Assembly: GCA_003140275.1 (NCBI GenBank)
Contig: PLJQ01000142.1
Location: 1 to 26,037, forward strand
DNA from: Limisphaerales bacterium
GTDB lineage: Bacteria; Verrucomicrobiota; Verrucomicrobiia; Limisphaerales; PALSA-1396
Direction of reading: 5' to 3'
Length of the DNA: 26,037 nucleotides
Part shown: piece by piece, positions 1 to 7,530 of the stretch
Layout: each line of letters begins with the position of its first letter
Numbering within the stretch: the stretch's first letter is position 1
Made by a program: the position numbers and the translations under genes
The notes under the pieces: generated by a model
Told to the model about the DNA's origin: nothing
What the model saw: only the letters and a program-made list of their open reading frames with translations
Databases searched by the model: none

Positions 1-108
1 TGCATCAAGTGGATAAGCATATAAGCTGATTTATGTTGAGTAGCCAAAGAAATCAGGCATATTTCAGGTGCAACGGCGGGAAATTCAGACCGATTCCGAA
101 ATAATACT

Positions 109-1113
109 ATGCCCTCATTTCGCATTCTATCACTTGATGGCGGTGGCATCCGGGGAATTATTCCCGGACAGGTGCTCGTCGCACTTGAAAAGAAACTGCA
201 AAAAAAAGACCCTGCCAAGCCGCGACTTGCGGATTGGTTCGATCTCATTGCCGGCACGAGCACGGGCGGGATTCTGACGTGCTTGTATCTCTGTCCGGAT
301 AAAAACAATCCCGGCAGACCAAAGTTTTCCGCCGAGGAAGCCGTGGACCTTTATCTACAAAACGGCGACAACATCTTTGACGTGGGCTTCTTCAAATCCA
401 TCGAATCCCTGGGCGGCGTCGTTGATGAGAAATATTCGGCGGCACCACTCGAAAAAATCCTCAAAAATTATTTGGGCGATTTGCAATTGAGCGAACTGCT
501 CAAGCCTTGTTTGATCACGGCTTACGACATCACGCGACGCAAAGCGCAATTCTTCAACAGCGCTGACGTGGCGAGGAACGGGCCCGGTTGGGATTTTTAT
601 CTGCGCGATGTCGCCCGCGCTACTTCGGCCGCGCCCACCTATTTTGAACCGGCCAACATCACTGCATTGGACAACAAAGTGTATCCGCTCGTGGACGGTG
701 GCGTCTTCGCGAATAATCCGACGATGTGCGCCTGCGTCGAAGCCTTCAACTCCAACCCGCTACTCGACGTTACCGATCTCAAGGTGCTTTCCCTCGGCAC
801 GGGCGAGGCGAACAAGGCTTATCATTATTCCGAAGCGAAGAACTGGGGCAAGCTCGGGTGGGTCGTTCCAGTGCTGGACATCATGATGTCGGGAGTTTCT
901 GAAACGGTGGATTTTCAGCTACAGATGCTTTTCAATAGCGCCAAATGTCCCGCGCAATATCTGCGCCTACAACTTGATCTGGACGACTTTGATGACGTGG
1001 ATAGCGCGATGGACAATGCCTCCGAAGACAACATGCGTGCATTGGAAAATGCCGGGCAAACGCTGGCACAGGATTCCGACGCGCAGTTAAATGCTTTTGT
1101 GAGCCTGTTGTAA
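109..1113 (+). CDS. Patatin-like phospholipase (CapV/plant patatin-type)
   Basis: Predicted serine acyl hydrolase that cleaves acyl groups from membrane lipids through a Ser-Asp dyad. The N-terminus carries the oxyanion-hole motif DGGGIRG (residues 10-16). The nucleophile elbow GTSTG follows, with Ser51, and the dyad motif DGG has Asp196, followed by FANNP. All catalytic elements are intact and the 334-residue length fits a stand-alone bacterial patatin. The motif spacing and the short N-terminus resemble the patatins used as CBASS effectors (CapV) as well as plant patatins. No nucleotide cyclase lies in the window, so a defence role is not shown. The ATG at 109 places the glycine-rich loop directly at the N-terminus, as is typical, but has no clear Shine-Dalgarno sequence. 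There is no signal peptide, so it is probably cytoplasmic and acts on the inner membrane face. A small membrane protein follows 44 bp downstream on the same strand. Confidence 0.9.
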   Translation: MPSFRILSLDGGGIRGIIPGQVLVALEKKLQKKDPAKPRLADWFDLIAGTSTGGILTCLYLCPDKNNPGRPKFSAEEAVDLYLQNGDNIFDVGFFKSIESLGGVVDEKYSAAPLEKILKNYLGDLQLSELLKPCLITAYDITRRKAQFFNSADVARNGPGWDFYLRDVARATSAAPTYFEPANITALDNKVYPLVDGGVFANNPTMCACVEAFNSNPLLDVTDLKVLSLGTGEANKAYHYSEAKNWGKLGWVVPVLDIMMSGVSETVDFQLQMLFNSAKCPAQYLRLQLDLDDFDDVDSAMDNASEDNMRALENAGQTLAQDSDAQLNAFVSLL

Positions 1114-1157
1114 ATGGATCCTGATTATTTACAAGATTTGGCTGACTAGACCATCAC

Positions 1158-1436
1158 ATGGAAAGTGAATTAAAGGAAGTTGGCCTGACCTTTACGCTGG
1201 GTGGACTGGCGTTTTTCGGCTTCTGGCAGGTCTTCCAGATGATTGGGCTTGTTCCGCAAGAATGGCCGAAGCCAAGAGATTCAACGCTCAACGTTCATGC
1301 AGTTGCGGTCATCGCGATGATTTTTGGTGCAGGCTTCATTTTGGAAGATTTTTCAAAACACATCTCCGCGGAAAGAGAGCCTGAAAGGAACACCATTTAC
1401 TCCAATTGCGTTGATACCGATAAGATCTGCGGTTGA
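1158..1436 (+). CDS. Small two-helix membrane protein
   Basis: A 92-residue protein that I do not recognise as a family. It has two hydrophobic segments, roughly residues 9-31 and 45-63, joined by a short Pro/Lys/Arg loop, and a polar charged C-terminus with two cysteines. It is probably an inner-membrane protein with both ends on the same side. It starts 44 bp after the patatin gene on the same strand, so the two may be co-transcribed and the protein could be a membrane partner of the lipase; that is inference from position only. The start ATG has no strong ribosome-binding site. Its stop lies just 5 bp before a region of gene debris, so the natural C-terminus may have been altered by the rearrangement. 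Confidence 0.6.
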   Translation: MESELKEVGLTFTLGGLAFFGFWQVFQMIGLVPQEWPKPRDSTLNVHAVAVIAMIFGAGFILEDFSKHISAEREPERNTIYSNCVDTDKICG

Positions 1437-1441
1437 AAAAT

Positions 1442-2041
1442 CTATTTAGTTAGAATGGGCGGAGTGCCGCCGCCGATTTTTAGCTTTTCCCAAGGGGACA
1501 CCGGAGTTGCGAGCCGATGATGCGAGTTGAACAGACCAGGAAGATGCGGCGCCAGTCCCTTCGGCGGCATTGGACAATAGGAAATCCAGATGCTTTCATG
1601 CTCGCGATCCACAATCCGGGACTCGCCTTGGCAGGCGGTTTCCTCGGGACGGGTGCCGAGAAAAAGCGGTCGGTGAAGAAGGGCGAGTTGCATCTTTCCG
1701 GCGTGATTGGGAATGGCGACGGGGAAGATGCTGGCGTCCTTGTTGTCCACATTGACGAAATCAATGCCTTGAAAGGGCTCGAAGGTCGCCAACCCGATCC
1801 GCTCCCAGTGAAGCAAATCCTCCGACATCGCTAGGGCGATTCGGGGTCCACTCGGCGAAAGCGCCGTGTAAGTCATGACGTAATGCTGAAGCGGCTCGAC
1901 AAAAGTAACTCGTGCATCCTCGCAGCCGCCGCCGCCGTCAGATCGCCGCTCGTAATCAGCCTCGGGTTCGAGCGCAATGCCGAGACGCTCTACTCCGCAC
2001 GGATCTCCGGCTTCGTTGAATTTTACGCGGGCAATGCCGAC
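1442..2041 (-). pseudogene. GH130 glycoside phosphorylase remnant, both ends missing
   Basis: An open frame of 200 codons matches the middle of GH130 (beta-mannoside phosphorylase-type) propeller enzymes. Reading along the minus strand there is a GGGGCEDARVT block, containing the family's conserved E-D-x-R signature, then YVMTYTA, GPRIALA, a DLLHWE motif, DNKDASIFP, ALLHRP and finally SPWEKLKIGGGTPPI. The order is correct and uninterrupted. The frame is closed by a stop immediately upstream of 2041, before the usual N-terminal blade, and by a stop right after the PPI-LT motif, where normal enzymes continue for about another 100 residues. A gene caller would report only the internal ATG part (1442-1876). 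Both ends coincide with unrelated sequence, so this is a relic and probably inactive. Confidence 0.75.
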
Positions 2042-2520
2042 TTAATGCAGTTCACGGCCAGTTGTGTTGGAAATGTTGCGGGATGCGGCCTTTGCATTTT
2101 ACGGCTCCGGATCGTTTCGTAGGGAATAAACCACACATTTCCCCGACACCGTACGTCATTTCCTTTGGTGTGCGTCCAGCGTCTGACATTCGACTTGTCG
2201 GCATAAGGAACGCCCAAACTTAACCGGTCCAATGGCGTCGTTCCGTTCTTGGTCAGATGGAACACAAATTCTTGGCAATTATTGACGAAGCGGCGCGAGT
2301 TAATTGGTTTGAAATGGCCCGCTGACATCCTGTCACCCTTGGGTGTTTCCACACTAATTGATTTAATCCAATGGAACGTATTCTGAAGGACAAAGAGCTT
2401 GCTTAATTCCGCGATCAATTCATGCGGGAAGACTGGGTTTGACGGCACTGCGCCGAGGTTCAGGAAAAACGATCCATCAGGTTTCAAAACACGTTTGATC
2501 TCCGCCGCCCACGCCAGAGC
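2023..2520 (-). pseudogene. DNA methyltransferase (N4/N6 type) fragment
   Basis: The frame reads WAAEIKRVLKPDGSFFLNLG at its upstream end, which is characteristic of the region just after the catalytic motif of site-specific N6-adenine/N4-cytosine DNA methyltransferases. It continues through a target-recognition-like stretch to a RGNVWFIPYET block and then HPATFP, the usual C-terminal landmarks. An in-frame TAG just before 2520 removes the N-terminal part, including the catalytic DPPY-type motif. The 3' end runs into the GH130 remnant: after NCIK the frame reads only a few foreign codons before the stop at 2023. A TTG at 2487 could be called as a start, but the homology extends upstream of it. 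Lacking the catalytic motif, the fragment should be non-functional. It probably came from a lost restriction-modification or phage gene. Confidence 0.75.
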
Positions 2521-2601
2521 CTAACGTACGGTGCGGTAAATCCAATGCGAGCTATTGGCAACACGGGTGCTATGGTTGGCTTGTCGAGATCAAATTGCCG
2601 T

Positions 2602-3129
2602 TCACTTGTCAATAGTGATGCCCAGCTTTTTAGGAACTTTTTTAGCTCTTTGTGATCGAGTGTAAATCAAAAGCTTTTCTCCATCATGCAAAATTGGTCC
2701 GTAATCTTTTTCAAGCACGATCTTTTCGCCGCTAAATTCCCTTAATTGAATTTCGAAATTGTTCGACGAATTCACCCAAGCGCGGAAACGCGGGCCATGC
2801 ACGGCAGTGACTTCCCTGTTCTTACGATCTGAGCTTATTGCCGTCGCAATTTGGTCAACTTCAACATTTTCATCGTAAAGCGCCTGAATTTCATCAATTA
2901 CGCCGCTCTTGATTACGAGTCTCACCTCTACTGGAGAAACCATAACCTTTAGCGACTGGTCGGTTAGAATTTTATTTTGAGAAGTTACTTTTCTGCCCAA
3001 AATGTTCGAGTTTGGAAAAACTACTGGACTTGGAATATAGTGATTTTGTACGCAACCCGCCGAAACAAAAAAAAAGCAGCCGAGAAACGTGAATATTGCC
3101 AGTGAGCGACCATCTTTGCTTTTAATCAT
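2602..3129 (-). CDS. Putative lipoprotein of unknown function
   Basis: A 175-residue protein that I cannot place in a known family. It begins with a basic n-region, a phenylalanine-rich hydrophobic stretch and a lipobox-like VSAGC, with the cysteine around residue 26, so it is probably lipid-anchored outside the inner membrane. The mature part is hydrophilic, rich in beta-strand-like alternation, with a Lys-rich C-terminus. It lies downstream of the RHS gene on the same strand. The 218-bp gap between them contains a 157-bp MITE-like insertion plus its duplicated target; without these, only 56 bp would separate the genes. This suggests they were once adjacent, possibly as an RHS toxin and its immunity lipoprotein, but nothing in the protein itself shows such a role. 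Confidence 0.6.
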   Translation of the reverse strand: MIKSKDGRSLAIFTFLGCFFFVSAGCVQNHYIPSPVVFPNSNILGRKVTSQNKILTDQSLKVMVSPVEVRLVIKSGVIDEIQALYDENVEVDQIATAISSDRKNREVTAVHGPRFRAWVNSSNNFEIQLREFSGEKIVLEKDYGPILHDGEKLLIYTRSQRAKKVPKKLGITIDK

Positions 3130-3152
3130 AGCTATACGTTATTAGAATTAGG

Positions 3153-3309
3153 GAAGCGCTGATTTAATCGCGGTTAGTAATTTTGCCTGAACTTTTGATT
3201 TCTGGAGGTCGTGCAGGATGCCGCAGGAACGATTTTGATTTCAATGGAGGGTGATTTGGATGGTTGAAATCGGGTCGGATTTCCTGAGCACTCATTAAAT
3301 CAGCGCTTC
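3153..3309. mobile_element. MITE-like element, 157 bp, 16-bp TIRs, 5-bp TSD
   Basis: The sequence GAAGCGCTGATTTAAT at 3153-3168 is repeated as a perfect inverted copy, ATTAAATCAGCGCTTC, at 3294-3309. Both ends are flanked by the same five bases, TTAGG (3148-3152 and 3310-3314), in direct orientation. Terminal inverted repeats plus a target duplication are the hallmark of a DNA transposon. At 157 bp with no transposase it is a miniature, non-autonomous element. It sits between the RHS stop and the lipoprotein start. The 125-bp interior shows no convincing gene. The mobilising family is not identifiable here: these ends do not match those of the IS1595-type element in this window. Confidence 0.8.
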
Positions 3310-5340
3310 TTAGGTATGAAGGCATGGGGTAGTTACGGAAAATTGGGTTATTTTGGTTTCGGTTTCGGAACGGGAATATCACAATCGGGAAATTTTTCAC
3401 AGGTTTTCTTAATTTGAAAGTCATTAGGCTCGACGCCATCACCCACGGTGTCTCTTCTAGCACGCATAAAGCACTCGCAAGCCTTCCTAGGATTGTTGAT
3501 TGAGGAACAAGCCACGCAAGCTTTGTAACATTCATCATCCCGTGAAGCATCTACGACACAAAGGCATGCACATTGTTTCTCATGTGTGGGGTTGACTCGT
3601 TTATCAAAACATCCAAGATACCAAAGAACGCTTGTTAGGCCAAATTTGTCCAACTGGCTAACAGGAGAATTCTCAACGAATCGGTAAAGGTTTTGTTCCT
3701 CTCTCCTATTGAGTGCGGCAGTCCGATGAACAAGGACTTTGAACCCAAGTTCATTTATAAGGTCCCTATTTGGCCATCGTTGCAAATTCGGGTCATAGCA
3801 GCGGTAGAGATAGTAAATCAGCCCGGAGTTCGCGTGATATTCCTTGCTCGAAAAGCGGTAAAGGTTAGCGTCGGCCAACGGGCCACTAGCCGACAAAATA
3901 TTCCCAAACGGATCGTAGGTGTATTTCGCCACAAAAATCTGCTGGCTGTTGACCAGCGCTGTCACGTTGCCATTGCCGTCTGTGTGATAGTAAGCCTCAA
4001 GCTGTGAACCGTGATCAGTGCGGGCGAGCAATCCACCTATTCCACCCGCGCCTTGCAGCGTTCCGCTGAGGTCTCGCCCTCGCGTGTAGCTGACAGCGGG
4101 TAGATTGTTCGCATCCCGTTCCTGAGTTACCAGATTGCCGTCGTACACATACCGCACTTCATTGGTCTGCACCCAAGTGCTCGTCCATGTGAATTCCTTG
4201 CGAATCCGCCGCCGCATCTTGCCGTCATACGTGAACTCGGACTTCCACTTGTTCGTCACCGTGACACGAATCAACTGGTTCTCGTCGTCGTAATCGAAGG
4301 CGCGGGTTCCGTCGCTTGTGAGATTGCCGTTTAGATCATAAGTGTAAGGGACTGAATTCGAGAGAGTCACTGTAATGCTGTTGGTGTCACTCCGGCCGTA
4401 GCTGTCTTTGGCAATCGCTTTGTAGGTGTTGCTCCCGTTCGTCACGGTCAAGCCGTCTTTCGCAAAGGTGTTGTCCAAATACAACACCGCGTTGGAGGTG
4501 TTCACGGTGACATTTGTCGCCGCGCTCGTGGTCGTGCCGGCCACTGTAAGCGTGCCGCTGTTCGTTGCAGTCATCAGTTCGTTCAGATTGTTCACATTGA
4601 ACGCTTGCACTAGCGCGTTGTTCGTGCGCCAGTTCAAGTTACCCGCCGCATCATACCCATAGCTCAACTGTTCCTGCAACCGATTCGTGACTCCGCCGGA
4701 TTCTTCTCCTTTGGCCGTTTTTAGTTGACCAATGTTGTCGTACGTGTAATCGACATAATTTGTGGCCGTGAACACCTGCTGGATCCGTTGATTGCCCACG
4801 TTGTAGCTGTATTGATGGGAGTTCAGATTGGTGTCACCGCTGTTCTTCAAATAAGTTCCGGTGAGCCGGGCAACGGTATCGTAAAGGTTAGTGATGTAAG
4901 CCGTGTTGGGTAAAGTCAGCTTGTTCACTTGCAATTGCCGGGTTGCATCATACGCGTAGGTGAACGCACCGGCGGGCGAGGTGATGTTGGTCATCCGGCT
5001 GGCACTGTCATAACCATAACTCTGCGTCCACGCTGAGGCATTGGGCGCCAACAGCGTCAAACTGCTGCGCCTCCTTCCGTTGTCGTAGGTGTAGCTCACA
5101 GTGTCATTGGCCCACGGGCCATCTTCACTCAGCAACGCGCCGAAACTGCTGTAATTGAACACAGTTGCCCCCGCCGCGTCCACCATGTTTGTGAGCCGAT
5201 TGAGAGCATCGTAGCTCAATTGGATGTTTGTGCTGGTGTTGTAAACAACGTTCGTCAGATTAGCGACCGCGTCATAAAAATACTGGGTCTGATGACTCAA
5301 AGCATCCAGTCGATTCGTCAGACGATCATTGGAATCGTAG

Positions 5341-5348
5341 GTATAAAC
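5341..5348. repeat. Target-site duplication, left copy (GTATAAAC)
   Basis: Eight bases flanking the transposon on the left, identical to 8601-8608 on the right. Eight-base duplications are typical of the IS1595 family. Together the two copies encode the Val-Tyr-Thr codons at the broken RHS junction. Confidence 0.9.
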
Positions 5349-5372
5349 CTGGCCTATCCGGTTTCTTGACAA
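5349..5372 (+). repeat. Left terminal inverted repeat of the IS1595-family element
   Basis: 24 bp beginning CTGGCCTATCCGG and ending TTCTTGACAA. It matches the inverted right end (8577-8600) at 23 of 24 positions; the third base differs (G versus T). It contains an inward-facing TTGACA (5366-5371) that could serve as a -35 element, although I see no good -10 behind it. Confidence 0.92.
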
Positions 5373-5400
5373 ATAGTTAATTTTGTCATTTTCTTAATTT

Positions 5401-5655
5401 GTGACGGAAAAAGAAGTAGATAAGCAGATAGCCAAAATTCTCCGCGCATTGGCTGATGAAAAAGATCCTCCGATCAATCAGGGCAGCCAGCCCTCGAAGG
5501 CTGATTCCAACAAGGCGGCGCAGGAAGCGCATGAGGCAGAGTTGGCATCGTTCAATACACAGAAGAAGGGTGGCACTAGACAATCGTTGAACAGCGCCGC
5601 GACCAAGGCGGAGATTGAAGCACTCTTGGAGCAAATAAAGAGAAAAAAGCAATGA
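5401..5655 (+). CDS. Small charged protein (transposon cargo)
   Basis: An 84-residue protein starting with GTG at 5401; an in-frame TAA just upstream excludes an earlier start. It is very hydrophilic and rich in Lys, Glu, Ala and Gln, has no hydrophobic segment and looks helical, ending in a basic KRKKQ tail. I recognise no family. It lies just inside the left inverted repeat, whose TTGACA could drive it, but no Shine-Dalgarno sequence is visible. It is convergent with the HEPN-like gene. Coding status rests on the intact frame, its composition and its position, so it is moderately uncertain. Confidence 0.45.
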   Translation: MTEKEVDKQIAKILRALADEKDPPINQGSQPSKADSNKAAQEAHEAELASFNTQKKGGTRQSLNSAATKAEIEALLEQIKRKKQ

Positions 5656-5683
5656 GGCCACCCGGCTGATATTGTCAATTTTC

Positions 5684-5779
5684 ATGGACCTTAAAATGCT
5701 CAACCCGGAAAAATACGCCAAAGTCGGACGATATACGCAAAAGTCAGTCCTGAAAAGGATTGATCCTAACGCTGTTTGA
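5684..5779 (+). CDS. Possible 31-residue basic peptide in transposon cargo
   Basis: An ATG at 5684 opens 31 codons of a basic peptide (MLNPEKYAKVGRY and KSVLKRIDPNAV segments), closed by a TGA whose frame overlaps the 3' end of the convergent HEPN-like gene by 14 bp. It follows the 84-residue ORF by 28 bp on the same strand. There is no recognised family and no clear ribosome-binding site. It could be chance. Confidence 0.2.
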   Translation: MDLKMLNPEKYAKVGRYTQKSVLKRIDPNAV

Positions 5780-6713
5780 GCTTGGTGGCTAGATGTTGCA
5801 TGAAACCTTTGACCTGACCGAAGATTCGCAACGCTTGGTCGCCGCCTGGCGGAACATAATGCTCGAACGGCAATTCCACATGCACCGCCCGATTCCGTTT
5901 GTCCTTGAAGAAGAAGAAATGGCTGGCGCATTCGGTGTAAAATCCCCGCTGCTTTTTCCATGAAGGCGTCCAGGGTTGGATTTTATCTTTGTCTCGGATG
6001 GCTTTTTCGATGTCGCTAATCAGCGCACTCCAATTCGGATTGGTGGGCCTCTTGCGAACAAGGGTTTTGTGTAGCGTCAACAACCCAATCTCCATGATTC
6101 TCATAAGGTGATAAACTGCGGCGGTGTTAAGATCTGCCGCCAAGCAATTACCAGCTTCCTTGGTGTCAAGACGCGCGCGGTCAAATCTATTGAAAACTTT
6201 CTCTCCAAACAGGCTTTCCTGTTCAAAGAATTTTGTTTTACCGGTTTGGATGAACGTGAATTGGCGATTGCTAAACTCCTCCCAAATAGTTTGCCGGATG
6301 CTCAAGATTTCTGACTCTACCACTCGAACATGTAAACTGGTTGGCGGTTGCAACGAGCGTTGGAATTGCCTAATACGCGTCAGTGATTTCTCCATTTGCA
6401 GCTTTTCACAAAACTGCTCGATTGGAATAATGGTCTCATTCAGATTGCGCAGATGGTCCAGCGTAGAAACGCATAGGTTTGGGTGTTTTCTGATCCATTC
6501 TTGTGCTTGCATTTGGAGAGCCTCAAGCGCCTCCAAAGCCTGATAGAATTTGCTTGCTGGAAACGGAATCATATCCCACAGGCTGAGGAGATCATGGGGT
6601 GCATGTTTCCAAGCCGCCTGAATCCGGGCAAGAGCTTTGTCTGGGATGTGGTTTGCTGGTATTTTTTTCATAAATTGCCGGGCGTTTTGAAACTGCTTGA
6701 TGTTGGTGGCCAA
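5766..6713 (-). CDS. HEPN-like domain protein (transposon cargo)
   Basis: A 315-residue soluble protein. The C-terminal ~130 residues have the arrangement of HEPN-type helical domains. A helix reads EAGNCLAADLNTAAVYHLMRIMEIGL (seen at about 186-211; first part EAGNCLAADLNTAAV). A tryptophan-containing linker follows, then KRNRAVHVE with an R-x4-H pair (Arg273, His278), the motif used as the RNase site in many HEPN proteins. The N-terminal ~180 residues are helical and unassigned. HEPN proteins act as RNases in toxin-antitoxin, abortive infection and RNA-processing systems, but many lack a proven activity. The listed start is TTG at 6713; an ATG at residue 15 (6671) is an alternative. The start lies only 18 bp from the divergent secreted-protein gene. 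Confidence 0.65.
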   Translation of the reverse strand: MATNIKQFQNARQFMKKIPANHIPDKALARIQAAWKHAPHDLLSLWDMIPFPASKFYQALEALEALQMQAQEWIRKHPNLCVSTLDHLRNLNETIIPIEQFCEKLQMEKSLTRIRQFQRSLQPPTSLHVRVVESEILSIRQTIWEEFSNRQFTFIQTGKTKFFEQESLFGEKVFNRFDRARLDTKEAGNCLAADLNTAAVYHLMRIMEIGLLTLHKTLVRKRPTNPNWSALISDIEKAIRDKDKIQPWTPSWKKQRGFYTECASHFFFFKDKRNRAVHVELPFEHYVPPGGDQALRIFGQVKGFMQHLATKLKQR

Positions 6714-6731
6714 ACTTGATTCAATTATCAG

Positions 6732-7427
6732 ATGGTCACCTCATTGAGAATGCTTGGCCTCCTGGTCATCGCCTTGCTCGGACAGCGCACTGATGCCGCC
6801 GACACCAATTCAAACTTCCGTATCATCGGCACGAACCTTTACGACTTCGGACCGATCATACGCGAGAACCCAACGAGCGGTCCGTTTGTAATCCAGGGCA
6901 CAGTAGTTCAACGCGCCGACGATTGGCTCATAGTCGAGCAGGAATTTATAATCAGCTACGAGTTGAACGATTCGTATGGACGCACAACCTACGACGAGGA
7001 CCAAGACGTGGCAATGCAACGGTCCGCAAAATCAATCCTTGCCGCCCAAGGTTGGCAAGGCAATGCAAACTCCATACCGGTTAGTCAATATCTTTCGCTT
7101 CCACCAGCTATAAAACCCTGGTACTATCCGTGGCGAATAATCAAAACCCATTACCTAAGTCTCTCTCCTAATGAGGCGCGAGTTGGGCAGCAGATCAAAA
7201 GCTATGGAATCCCAACCTATTCCACCAACCTCGTTGCGCAACAAAAGTGGGCGAGAGATCGTATTCGGAAACAAGGCTCTGGAAGCGTTCCGTATGATGA
7301 TATTAGCCGACATACCTTTGGGAAGGCGTTCACCGGGGATTTGAAGGACTTCAGCGCGCGATTCATTGTATCCTCCAAGCGAATTACGTTCGAGACGACT
7401 GCGACCCAACCAAAAGAGTCGCCATAA
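6732..7427 (+). CDS. Secreted protein of unknown function (transposon cargo)
   Basis: A 231-residue protein with an N-terminal signal peptide (hydrophobic LGLLVIALLG, likely cut near TDA-AD), so it is exported. The mature part has no motif I can assign. It begins with a beta-rich stretch (FRIIGTNLYDFGP, GPFVIQGTVVQ) that resembles small secreted hypotheticals of Verrucomicrobia, and later contains a PWYYPW segment and a basic region. The ATG at 6732 is used here. A second ATG at 6750 follows a GAGA and would give a tighter signal peptide. It starts 18 bp from the divergent HEPN-like gene and converges on the transposase gene. Confidence 0.6.
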   Translation: MVTSLRMLGLLVIALLGQRTDAADTNSNFRIIGTNLYDFGPIIRENPTSGPFVIQGTVVQRADDWLIVEQEFIISYELNDSYGRTTYDEDQDVAMQRSAKSILAAQGWQGNANSIPVSQYLSLPPAIKPWYYPWRIIKTHYLSLSPNEARVGQQIKSYGIPTYSTNLVAQQKWARDRIRKQGSGSVPYDDISRHTFGKAFTGDLKDFSARFIVSSKRITFETTATQPKESP

Positions 7428-7530
7428 TCAATGCCCGTGAATGCGAAAATAATTCCTCCGGCGCGGATGCTCCGGATGAGTCGGATGTTTGCTAAAAACC
7501 GCAGCATCTTAATTGAAGATTACGAGCATT

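Larger units (their letters stand above)
3348..5372 (-). pseudogene. RHS/YD-repeat protein, C-terminal part, split by a transposon
   Basis: Tandem YD repeats (motifs such as YTYDSNDRLTNR, YSYNVGNQR, YTYDNIGQL) run through roughly the first 500 residues. They are followed by an RHS core signature around YDPFGNILSASG, then LYRFSSKEYHANSGLIYYLYR and ENSPVSQLDKFGL. Such proteins form a shell that encloses a variable C-terminal domain. Here the tail after the core is about 90 residues with 11 cysteines and a Pro-Lys end, unlike the repeats, and I cannot name it. The first eight residues (MSRNRIGQ) are encoded by the transposon's inverted repeat and are not native. The true upstream half lies beyond the transposon, at 8601-9255 on the same strand, and the two parts join in frame. 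This half has no signal peptide or native start and is probably inactive. Confidence 0.85.

Noticed and set aside
109..1113. CBASS system called from the patatin
   Set aside because: No nucleotidyltransferase or other CBASS gene is visible in the window; resemblance to CapV alone is insufficient.
1114..1149. 11-codon ORF between the patatin and membrane genes
   Set aside because: Too short, with no ribosome-binding site or leader-peptide features.
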